A stretch of DNA of 50,284 bases from an uncultured Flavobacteriales bacterium. GTDB lineage: Bacteria; Bacteroidota; Bacteroidia; Palsa-965. This document shows, piece after piece, positions 24,968-32,101 of this stretch. Each line of letters begins with the position of its first letter. Within the stretch, counting starts at the first letter, position 1. The notes under the pieces are model-generated. The model did no database searches and was not told the DNA's origin. It was given only the letters and a program-made list of their open reading frames with translations. Where the stretch lies: positions 1 to 50,284 of the forward strand of contig CALJIF010000030.1 of NCBI GenBank assembly GCA_937974275.1, read 5' to 3'. A program made the translations under genes and the position numbers.

Positions 24968-25738
24968 ATGAAAACCAAAGAAGAAATTGTAACCAACTGG
25001 TTACCGCGTTATACCGGAACTCCGTTAGACCAATGGGGAGAATATATTCTGCTCACCAACTTCAGCAATTACGTCCACATGTTTGCCGAATGGAACAACG
25101 TAGAGGTTCGTGGAAAAGACCGTCCCATGTTGAATGCGCATGCCAACGGAATTTCGATTATCAATTTTGGGATGGGTAGTGCAACGGCAGCAACAGTCAT
25201 GGATCTGCTAACAGCTATCAATCCGAAGGGAACGCTTTTCTTAGGCAAATGTGGCGGACTTAAAAAGAAGAATGCAATTGGCGATCTTATTTTACCAATA
25301 GCGGCTATTCGCGGAGAAGGAACTAGTAACGATTATTTCCCACCTGAAATTCCGGCTTTACCGGCCTTCAGTTTGCAAAAAGCGATTTCCACAACCATTC
25401 GAAATCACTCGAAAGATTATTGGACCGGCACTGTATATACCACTAATCGTCGCGTTTGGGAGCACGATGAAAAATTCAAAGAATACCTTCGCGTAACCCG
25501 CGCTATGGCAATTGATATGGAAACTGCTACCATATTCTCCGTTGGCTTTTACAATGAAATTCCAACAGGTGCTTTGTTGCTTGTTTCCGACCAACCTATG
25601 ATTCCTGAAGGTGTTAAGACAGAAGAAAGTGACAAATCCGTAACCAGCGATTACGTTTCCACGCATTTGCAAATCGGCATTGACTCGCTGCGGGAATTAA
25701 TTAACAATGGACTAACAGTTAAACATCTGCGCTTCTGA
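24968..25738 (+). CDS. amn: AMP nucleosidase, short Bacteroidota form
   Basis: A 256-residue enzyme of the nucleoside phosphorylase/nucleosidase superfamily that hydrolyses AMP to adenine and ribose 5-phosphate. Features seen are the glycine-rich INFGMGSATAATVMDL, LFLGKCGGLKKKNAIGDLILP, and the MAIDMETATIFSVGF and LLVSDQPM blocks, the last holding the catalytic Asp of the fold. It is about half the length of the E. coli enzyme because the N-terminal regulatory domain is absent, as usual in this phylum. It is divergent from the HsdR_N-like gene and followed after 19 nt by holA, whose promoter lies within that short gap. Confidence 0.88.
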   Translation: MKTKEEIVTNWLPRYTGTPLDQWGEYILLTNFSNYVHMFAEWNNVEVRGKDRPMLNAHANGISIINFGMGSATAATVMDLLTAINPKGTLFLGKCGGLKKKNAIGDLILPIAAIRGEGTSNDYFPPEIPALPAFSLQKAISTTIRNHSKDYWTGTVYTTNRRVWEHDEKFKEYLRVTRAMAIDMETATIFSVGFYNEIPTGALLLVSDQPMIPEGVKTEESDKSVTSDYVSTHLQIGIDSLRELINNGLTVKHLRF

Positions 25739-25743
25739 TCGCG

Positions 25744-25751
25744 TAAATTTG
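25744..25751 (+). promoter_or_regulatory. Promoter -7 box of holA, next to its start codon
   Basis: TAAATTTG is an exact match and ends 6 nt before GTG 25758. It contains an in-frame TTG (25749) that could be mistaken for the start codon. Confidence 0.62.
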
Positions 25752-25757
25752 CGCATC

Positions 25758-26756
25758 GTGGAAGCCAAACAAATTCTTACCGATCTCAAACAAAAGAAGT
25801 ACGCACCCGTTTATTTTTTAATGGGTGAAGAACCGTATTACATTGATCTAATCTCCGATTTCATTGAAAAAAATATTCTGGACGAATCGGAACGTGAATT
25901 TAACCTGAGCGTTTTATATGGACGGGATGTAGATACTGCGACTATTGTGGCCGAAGCTAAGCGTTATCCGATGATGTCCGACAAACAAATCGTCATCGTT
26001 AAAGAAGCTCAGAATGTAAAAAACATCGAACAACTCGAAAATTACATTACGAATCCGCTGGACTCGACTATTCTGGTCATTTGCTACAAGTACAAGAAAG
26101 TAGACAAACGCACGAATTTTGCTAAGGTTTTAGGAAAACACGGCGTCCTCTTTGAATCGGAAAGAATTAAAGACTATAAAGTAGCCGATTGGATTTCAGG
26201 TTACATCACCGAACAGAAAATAAAAGCGGATAGCAGAACCGTTCAAATGCTCGCTGATTATCTCGGGAATGATTTATCCAAAATCATCAATGAGTTAGAT
26301 AAGCTGATGATCTCTCTTCCGGAAGGCGGCACCATTACGCCGGAATTAATTGAAGTAAACATCGGTATCAGCAAAGATTTCAACGTTTTTGAGCTCAGCG
26401 AATCTTTAGCAAAAAGAGACATCGTAAAATCGAATCGAATTGCCAATTACTTCGCGGCGAATCCGAAAGATCATCCGTTTCCGGTTACTGTTGCTACATT
26501 ATTCAACTATTTCACCAAACTGTTACAGTACAACAATCTCGCTGATAAATCCAAGGCGGCTGCTGCATCGGAGATGAAAGTCAATCCGTTTTTTATTGAT
26601 GGATACGCAAGAGCCGCTGTCAACTACCCGGACATTAAAATCAAAAGGATTATTCAGCATCTACGCGAATACGACTTGCGCTCGAAAGGTGTCGACAACG
26701 AAAGCACAGATCATGGTCAGTTGTTGAAAGAATTAGTTTGGCTAATTCTTCACTAG
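25758..26756 (+). CDS. holA: DNA polymerase III subunit delta (HolA)
   Basis: A protein of about 332 residues, the delta subunit of the clamp loader, which opens the beta sliding clamp. It shows the AAA+-like fold without nucleotide-binding motifs: an N-terminal YFLMGEEPYYIDLI (the conserved GxExYx start), a TILVICYKYKKVDKRTNF strand, the KADSRTVQMLADYLGNDLSKIINELDKL helical linker and a C-terminal collar domain ending in DHGQLLKELVW. GTG at 25758 is chosen as start. The in-frame TTG at 25749 lies inside the -7 box and would not be transcribed. The gene is separately promoted but tightly packed behind amn. Confidence 0.92.
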   Translation: MEAKQILTDLKQKKYAPVYFLMGEEPYYIDLISDFIEKNILDESEREFNLSVLYGRDVDTATIVAEAKRYPMMSDKQIVIVKEAQNVKNIEQLENYITNPLDSTILVICYKYKKVDKRTNFAKVLGKHGVLFESERIKDYKVADWISGYITEQKIKADSRTVQMLADYLGNDLSKIINELDKLMISLPEGGTITPELIEVNIGISKDFNVFELSESLAKRDIVKSNRIANYFAANPKDHPFPVTVATLFNYFTKLLQYNNLADKSKAAAASEMKVNPFFIDGYARAAVNYPDIKIKRIIQHLREYDLRSKGVDNESTDHGQLLKELVWLILH

Positions 26757-26757
26757 G

Positions 26758-27153
26758 TTACTTCTCTCCGCGTAAAGAAGGGTCAACCGACACGAAATGA
26801 AAAGGAATATTCATGATTTCAGAGAATACTTCGCCGTGCTCTCTCATTTCTTCATCATCGGCATAATACTGCCACTCTACCTCCACGACAATCTGTTTTT
26901 GATTGATCACGCGGCTAATGTGATCGAGTAACGCCTTTGAAGACAGCGTATTCATGAATTCCATACGAAACAAGAACTTAACTCTGCCTGTCTCATTCGG
27001 ATCAAGCGTATTGAGATGTTCTTCCAACGGCTCGAAAAACTGAAATGCATTTTCCGGAAAACACGCACCTGCAATTGAAATGTTCCAATCTCTATCAATT
27101 GAAACCTTTGGAGTATGTCGTGTAGGGGGAATATGTAACACTAATTTTTCCAT
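26758..27153 (-). CDS. SiaC-family (DUF1987) regulatory phosphoprotein
   Basis: A 131-residue cytosolic protein of the DUF1987/SiaC family, with ISIAGACFPENAFQFFEPL as the family-defining stretch and EFMNTLSSKALLDHI as the phospho-acceptor region (Thr69, Ser71 and Ser72 are candidates). In Pseudomonas, SiaC is phosphorylated by the SiaB kinase, dephosphorylated by the SiaA phosphatase, and activates a diguanylate cyclase. No siaA, siaB or GGDEF gene lies in this window, so partners must be elsewhere. The ATG at 27153 is used; an upstream in-frame start at 27180 lies before the promoter box. It converges on holA with a 1-nt gap. Confidence 0.82.
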   Translation of the reverse strand: MEKLVLHIPPTRHTPKVSIDRDWNISIAGACFPENAFQFFEPLEEHLNTLDPNETGRVKFLFRMEFMNTLSSKALLDHISRVINQKQIVVEVEWQYYADDEEMREHGEVFSEIMNIPFHFVSVDPSLRGEK

Positions 27154-27161
27154 CTGCGCGG

Positions 27162-27169
27162 CAAAGGTA
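27162..27169 (-). promoter_or_regulatory. Promoter -7 box of the SiaC-like gene
   Basis: TACCTTTG on the minus strand is an exact match, only 8 nt before the ATG at 27153, so the leader is very short or absent. Confidence 0.65.
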
Positions 27170-27191
27170 CACTTTTGCACACTGTGATTTC

Positions 27192-27199
27192 TATATTCG
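27192..27199 (+). promoter_or_regulatory. Possible -7 box of the EVE-domain gene
   Basis: TATATTCG differs from TAnnTTTG at one position and lies 23 nt before the ATG at 27223. Confidence 0.45.
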
Positions 27200-27222
27200 C
27201 ACTACAATCAGAAATATTTACA

Positions 27223-27636
27223 ATGAACTATTGGCTAGTTAAATCAGAACCCTTCAAATACTCCTGGGATCAATTTGTTAAAGACGGTAGCACATTTTGG
27301 GACGGCGTGAGAAATTATGCAGCCAGAAATCACCTGCGAGCAATGAAGAAAGGCGACTTGGTTCTGTTTTACCACAGCAACGAAGGAATGGAAGTGGTTG
27401 GTATTGCGAAGGTGATTAAGGAAGCGTACCAAGACCCTACCACAGACGAAACGGCATGGAGTGTGGTCGATCTGAAACCATTTAAAAAACTGAAAAATCC
27501 CGTTGGACTTCCGGCCATCAAAAAAGAGAAATCATTGGCAAACATCGCGCTGGTGAGAATTCCAAGGCTCTCCGTAATGCCATTGACTACCGCAGAATTC
27601 GACAAAATCATAGAAATGAGCGAAGTCAATAAGTGA
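27223..27636 (+). CDS. EVE (PUA-like) domain protein
   Basis: A 137-residue single-domain protein of the EVE family, whose PUA-like fold is thought to bind modified bases in DNA or RNA. The start NYWLVKSEPFKYSWDQFVKDG and the central WDGVRNYAARNHLRAMKKGDLVLFYHSNEGMEVVG follow the family pattern closely. The predicted pocket residues (Trp in WDGVRN, the SN in YHSNE) are present. Cytosolic; biological role unclear. The start is the ATG at 27223, because the in-frame ATG at 27175 precedes the probable promoter. Stand-alone gene between the SiaC-like protein and a TonB-dependent receptor. Confidence 0.9.
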   Translation: MNYWLVKSEPFKYSWDQFVKDGSTFWDGVRNYAARNHLRAMKKGDLVLFYHSNEGMEVVGIAKVIKEAYQDPTTDETAWSVVDLKPFKKLKNPVGLPAIKKEKSLANIALVRIPRLSVMPLTTAEFDKIIEMSEVNK

Positions 27637-27707
27637 TTGCCCCACCCCACTCAACCGCTAAATTCAACCGCTTATCAATCGGAAACCATAATTTACGTTG
27701 TAAAGCG

Positions 27708-27715
27708 TACATTTG
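27708..27715 (+). promoter_or_regulatory. Promoter -7 box of the TonB-dependent receptor gene
   Basis: TACATTTG is an exact match, 22 nt before the ATG at 27738. Confidence 0.62.
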
Positions 27716-27737
27716 GCGCTTCGTGAATTCCAATTAC

Positions 27738-30077
27738 ATGCAAAAGTTCATCCTTTCTACCATTTTCTCTGTCCTGATCAGTTTCAGCTTGTCGGCTCAG
27801 CAAACCGCAACCATCCGCGGGACCGTAAGTAATGCTTCTTCAGGTGAAGCCATCATTTTTGGTGTCGTTTATCTGGAAGGAACTTCATTGGGAGTCCAGA
27901 CCGACATCAACGGTTTCTACTCGCTTACCAAAATTCCTGCGGGCGATTATACACTTATCTGTCAGCAAAGCGGATTCGAGCCTACAAAACTTCAGGTTTC
28001 CGTTAAAGCCGGACAGATCCTGAATCAGAACATTTCTTTGAAGGAGAAAGTTATGAAGGAAGTTATCATTACTTCCGACAAAACAGAAAAAGAGGAGAAC
28101 GTGCAGATTTCCACACAAACCATGGACCCTAAGACAATCAATATTGTTCCGTCCATTGGTGGTATTGCAGATATCGCGCAGTCGGTGCAGGTTTTACCGG
28201 GTGTAATTTCAACCGGCGACCAAGGTGGACAACTGTACATTCGTGGTGGCGCGCCTATTCAGAATAAAGTATTGATGGATGGTATGATCATCTACAATCC
28301 GTTCCACTCCATCGGATTGTTCTCAGTATTTGATACTGATGTGATCAAAAACATGGACGTATACACCGGCGGATTCAATGCTGATTTTGGCGGTCGTATT
28401 TCATCGGTTATGGACATCACCACGCGTGATGGTAACAAAAAGCGATTTGGCGGTAAAGTGACTGCTTCTCCATTCGGATCGAAATTAATGTTGGAAGGAC
28501 CAATTCGTCGCATGAATGAAGAGAAGCAAACCGGTTCTATTTCTTATGTACTCTCTGCAAAGAATTCGTACTTGCGTCAGACTTCAAAAGCCTTATATTC
28601 TTATATCGACACGAACGGACTTCCATTCAATTTCAACGACTATTACGGCAAAGTAGCCTTCAACTCACCAAACGGTAGTAAGTTGAACATCTTTGGATTT
28701 TTCTTCGATGATACCGTTTCCCGTTTCCGCGGCTCTGCAGATTTGAAATGGAAAGCTTTAGGTTTCGGCAGTAATTTCCAGGTCGTACCGGGTTCGTCAA
28801 CCACATTGATCCGAGGCAATTTCGCGTATTCTAAATACGACATCGGTATGCGTGAAGATTTTTTCCAGCCACGCAACAGCTCCATTGACGGATTCAATAT
28901 GGGTCTAAACTTCACTTACTTCGAACGTAAAAACGTGATCAATTACGGTATTGAAGTGCTCGGATTCTCTACTGCCTTCAACTTCAGAAATTCCGTTAAT
29001 CGATTGATTGAACAAAATCAATCCACCACAGAATTTGCTGCTTATGTTAAGTACAAATGGGTGAGCAAAGAAACCAAACTGATTGTGGAACCCGGATTCC
29101 GTGTGCAGTATTATGCGTCCTTGAATAACGTAAGTCCTGAACCGCGACTGGGCTTTAAGTACAATGTCACCAAGAAATTCCGAATGAAAGGCGCAACAGG
29201 TATGTATTCGCAAAACCTGATCAGCGCTGTTTCCGACCGCGATGTAGTCAACTTATTCTATGGTTTTTTGTCAGGCTCAGACAATTTACCTCGTGATTTT
29301 ACAACTCAGGATGGCGATGATGTAGAACTCACTCATAAACTCCAGAAAGCCAATCACTTCATTTTCGGATTTGAGTGGGATCCTATCGACTCCACCCAAA
29401 AATTCGGGAATCTGACGATTAACATCGAAGGTTATTTGAAACAGTTTACACAATTGACCAACTTAAATCGTAATAAACTGTACGAGGACGACGAAACCAA
29501 TGCGAATATTCCGGATCAGTTGAAAAAAGATTTCATCATTGAAACGGGCAATGCTTATGGCGTTGATTTCTTGATGAAATACGAAAAAAACAGATTGTAC
29601 TTATGGGCGGTTTATTCCTTGGGATATGTGCGTCGCTGGGATGGAATTCAACAGTATCGCCCGCATTTTGATCGTCGTCATAACGTGAATTTGGTGGGCG
29701 CATACCGTTTTGGAAAGCACGACAATTGGGAAGTAGATGTTCGTTGGAATTTCGGTTCGGGCTTGCCATTTACGCCAACTGCCGGATTTTTCGAAAACAT
29801 AACGTTCCAGAACCTTACAACCGATTACACTTCCCAGAACGGAAGTTTAGGAATTATTTATGGCGGCCTGAACTCCAGACAGTTACCAACCTATCACCGT
29901 TTGGATATGTCCATCAAAAAATGGTGGGAATTCAGTGAATTCTCTAAGTTGGAGGTAGCATTCAGTATTACTAACGCTTACAACCGTGCTAATATTTTCT
30001 ACATTGATCGCGTAACATTCAACCGTGTTGATCAGTTGCCGTTCATGCCGAGCTTAAGCGCTAACTATTCCTTCTAA
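27738..30077 (+). CDS. TonB-dependent receptor with carboxypeptidase-regulatory-like N-terminal domain
   Basis: A 779-residue outer-membrane receptor. A signal peptide (1-20) is followed by a CarboxypepD_reg-like beta-sandwich at about 24-110 (TIRGTVSNASSGEAIIFGVVYLEGT ... TDINGFYSLTKIPAGDYTL). The plug domain comes next, with LPGVISTGDQGGQLYIRGGAP and KVLMDGMIIYN near residues 155-185, then a 22-strand-type barrel that ends in a C-terminal Phe (SLSANYSF). There is no SusD-like gene next to it, so this is not a polysaccharide-utilisation SusC pair. The ligand is unknown; iron chelates, vitamins or peptides are possible. The ATG at 27738 begins the signal peptide and follows an exact -7 box. 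Confidence 0.92.
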   Translation: MQKFILSTIFSVLISFSLSAQQTATIRGTVSNASSGEAIIFGVVYLEGTSLGVQTDINGFYSLTKIPAGDYTLICQQSGFEPTKLQVSVKAGQILNQNISLKEKVMKEVIITSDKTEKEENVQISTQTMDPKTINIVPSIGGIADIAQSVQVLPGVISTGDQGGQLYIRGGAPIQNKVLMDGMIIYNPFHSIGLFSVFDTDVIKNMDVYTGGFNADFGGRISSVMDITTRDGNKKRFGGKVTASPFGSKLMLEGPIRRMNEEKQTGSISYVLSAKNSYLRQTSKALYSYIDTNGLPFNFNDYYGKVAFNSPNGSKLNIFGFFFDDTVSRFRGSADLKWKALGFGSNFQVVPGSSTTLIRGNFAYSKYDIGMREDFFQPRNSSIDGFNMGLNFTYFERKNVINYGIEVLGFSTAFNFRNSVNRLIEQNQSTTEFAAYVKYKWVSKETKLIVEPGFRVQYYASLNNVSPEPRLGFKYNVTKKFRMKGATGMYSQNLISAVSDRDVVNLFYGFLSGSDNLPRDFTTQDGDDVELTHKLQKANHFIFGFEWDPIDSTQKFGNLTINIEGYLKQFTQLTNLNRNKLYEDDETNANIPDQLKKDFIIETGNAYGVDFLMKYEKNRLYLWAVYSLGYVRRWDGIQQYRPHFDRRHNVNLVGAYRFGKHDNWEVDVRWNFGSGLPFTPTAGFFENITFQNLTTDYTSQNGSLGIIYGGLNSRQLPTYHRLDMSIKKWWEFSEFSKLEVAFSITNAYNRANIFYIDRVTFNRVDQLPFMPSLSANYSF

Positions 30078-30102
30078 ATATTCATGAAATTCTTCAAAGA
30101 TT

Positions 30103-30135
30103 GTAGCATTTAACAATGCTACTCTCTTTCTTATT
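30103..30135 (+). terminator. Probable terminator of the TonB-dependent receptor gene
   Basis: GTAGCATT and AATGCTAC form an 8-bp stem with a TAAC loop (30103-30122), followed by a pyrimidine-rich TCTCTTTCTTATT tract. The T-tract is interrupted, so efficiency is uncertain. Confidence 0.5.
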
Positions 30136-30137
30136 GC

Positions 30138-30145
30138 TACCTTTG
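30138..30145 (+). promoter_or_regulatory. Promoter -7 box of pyrG
   Basis: TACCTTTG is an exact match, 30 nt before the ATG at 30176, directly behind the hairpin of the upstream gene. Confidence 0.62.
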
Positions 30146-30175
30146 TATCCCGGTTAGTATTCTGATTTTCTTCTT

Positions 30176-31801
30176 ATGTCTTCGACTAAATATGTCTTCG
30201 TAACCGGGGGAGTTTCCTCATCATTGGGTAAAGGAATTATCTCGGCCTCACTTGCAAAACTGTTGCAGGCGCGTGGCTATTCTGTTACCATCCAAAAGCT
30301 GGATCCTTACATTAACGTGGATCCGGGAACTCTAAACCCTTACGAACACGGAGAATGTTACGTTACCGACGACGGTGCAGAAACCGATCTTGACCTTGGA
30401 CATTATGAACGTTTTTTAAATGTTCCGACATCCCAAGGTAACAACGTTACAACAGGGCGTATTTACAAGACCGTTATTGAAAAAGAACGTCGGGGTGATT
30501 ACTTAGGAAAAACCGTTCAGATTATTCCTCACATCACCGATGAAATCAAGCACCGCATTCGCATCTTAGGAAACACAGGCCAATATCAGGTTGTAATTAC
30601 TGAAATCGGAGGAACGGTTGGCGATATCGAATCGTTACCATACATCGAGGCTGTGCGCCAGATGAAATGGGAAAATCCGAAAGATGTAACTGTTGTTCAT
30701 CTCACACTGCTACCATTCTTAACAGCATCAGGAGAATTGAAAACAAAACCTACACAGCACTCCGTTAAATTGCTGCAACAATATGGTGTTAACGCAGATA
30801 TTTTAGTTTGCCGTACGGAACACCCGATTAATAACGACATCCGTAGAAAGTTGGCGTTGTTCTGCAACGTAGATTCTGAAGCGGTAATTGAAGCGATGGA
30901 TGCAAAAAGCATTTATGAAGTGCCTTTGCTGATGGAGAAAGAGCGCTTAGATGTTATTGTGTTGGCCAAATTAGGTTTGAGCAACGACAGAGCGCCTGAA
31001 CTTACAGTTTGGAAAAAATTCGTCAATACACTTTACAATCCTGCTAAGACAGTTCGTATCGGATTGATCGGTAAATACATTGAGCTAAAGGATTCATATA
31101 AATCGATTGCAGAATCGTTTATTCACGCAGGTGTTGTAAACGAAACTAAAGTCGAAATCGAATGGATTCACTCCGAAGAAATCAGTGATGAAAACGTTCG
31201 TGAAAAATTCAAAGGCTTGTCCGGAATTCTGGTTGCACCGGGATTCGGGAATCGTGGCATTGAAGGAAAAATTGCGGCAATACGTTACGCACGCGAAAAT
31301 GGCTTGCCGTTTTTTGGAATTTGCCTGGGCATGCAATGTGCCGTAATTGAATTTGCACGTAACGTGTTAGGTATGCAAAACGCACATTCAACAGAAATGA
31401 ATCCTGACACTCCTTATCCGGTAATTGATTTATTGGAAGGTCAGAAAAAAGTCACCAACAAAGGCGGCACAATGCGTTTGGGCGCATATCCATGTCGTTT
31501 GGCTGAGAATTCCAATGCTCATCACATTTACGGAAAAACAACGATTTACGAACGTCACCGCCACCGTTTCGAATTTAACAACGAATACCTACAACAATTC
31601 GAGTCGCACGGCATGATTGCAACAGGAATAAATCCGGAAGGTGGTTTGGTAGAAATAGTAGAAGTGAAAGATCACCCTTGGTTCGTTGGTGTGCAATTCC
31701 ATCCGGAATACAAAAGCACTGTTGAATCTCCACAGCCGCTATTCGTAAGCTTTGTAAAGGCTGCACTGAAAATTTCTGCAGAAAAAACGGTTAAGGCGTA
31801 A
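30176..31801 (+). CDS. pyrG: CTP synthase
   Basis: A 541-residue cytosolic enzyme that aminates UTP to CTP with glutamine and ATP, the last step of pyrimidine nucleotide synthesis. The N-terminal synthetase domain shows FVTGGVSSSLGKGIISAS (P-loop-like ATP site), KLDPYINVDPGTLNPYEHGECYVTDDG and ITEIGGTVGDIES. The C-terminal class I glutamine amidotransferase domain has the nucleophile Cys in PFFGICLGMQCAV and the His/Glu pair in VQFHPEYKS. Length is normal. The gene stands alone, with its own promoter, and converges on a small minus-strand gene 10 nt away. Confidence 0.97.
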   Translation: MSSTKYVFVTGGVSSSLGKGIISASLAKLLQARGYSVTIQKLDPYINVDPGTLNPYEHGECYVTDDGAETDLDLGHYERFLNVPTSQGNNVTTGRIYKTVIEKERRGDYLGKTVQIIPHITDEIKHRIRILGNTGQYQVVITEIGGTVGDIESLPYIEAVRQMKWENPKDVTVVHLTLLPFLTASGELKTKPTQHSVKLLQQYGVNADILVCRTEHPINNDIRRKLALFCNVDSEAVIEAMDAKSIYEVPLLMEKERLDVIVLAKLGLSNDRAPELTVWKKFVNTLYNPAKTVRIGLIGKYIELKDSYKSIAESFIHAGVVNETKVEIEWIHSEEISDENVREKFKGLSGILVAPGFGNRGIEGKIAAIRYARENGLPFFGICLGMQCAVIEFARNVLGMQNAHSTEMNPDTPYPVIDLLEGQKKVTNKGGTMRLGAYPCRLAENSNAHHIYGKTTIYERHRHRFEFNNEYLQQFESHGMIATGINPEGGLVEIVEVKDHPWFVGVQFHPEYKSTVESPQPLFVSFVKAALKISAEKTVKA

Positions 31802-31811
31802 CGAGTCTTAG

Positions 31812-32066
31812 TTACTTCATTCCCGCTTCAACTAAACGATGCTTCGATAGGAATTCCTGTTCGTCACAGTGAACAATTCCATTCTGTGCAGCAAGCAGAT
31901 CTGCTATCACCAAACGATCCGGGTAAATTTTTGCAACAAATTCCCGCGTGAAATATTTCTCACCCATACGATACACTTCAGTAAATCGTTCATCACTTCC
32001 TATGCGAAACCAATGTCTGTCATTGGTGTATTTTCGGTATTGGGGAAATTCAGTGAATGCTTTCAT
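31812..32066 (-). CDS. Small conserved protein of unknown function (84 aa)
   Basis: An 84-residue soluble protein that begins MKAFTEFPQYRKYTNDRHWFRI and continues with FTEVYRMGEKYFTREFVAKIYPDRLVIADLL, with no signal peptide or membrane segment. I do not recognise a named family. The aromatic- and charge-rich, evenly structured sequence and the good fit between two convergent/divergent genes make it a credible real gene. The ATG at 32066 is preferred over GTG 32072. It is divergent from the AddB-like nuclease gene, with 35 nt between the two start codons, and convergent with pyrG. No -7 box of its own is clear. Confidence 0.65.
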   Translation of the reverse strand: MKAFTEFPQYRKYTNDRHWFRIGSDERFTEVYRMGEKYFTREFVAKIYPDRLVIADLLAAQNGIVHCDEQEFLSKHRLVEAGMK

Positions 32067-32083
32067 GCGCACCTACGATTACT

Positions 32084-32091
32084 TAGATTTG
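32084..32091 (+). promoter_or_regulatory. Promoter -7 box of the AddB-like nuclease gene
   Basis: TAGATTTG is an exact match and ends 10 nt before the ATG at 32102, giving at most a very short leader. Confidence 0.6.
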
Positions 32092-32101
32092 TTTAATAGC
32101 T

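Noticed and set aside
25749..25751. TTG as the start codon of holA (and TTG 35171 for the UbiD-family gene)
   Set aside because: Both TTG codons lie inside the TTTG part of exact -7 boxes and would not be in the transcript; GTG 25758 and ATG 35180 are better.
27738..30077. SusC/SusD polysaccharide-utilisation locus
   Set aside because: The TonB-dependent receptor has no SusD-like neighbour or glycoside hydrolase genes around it.
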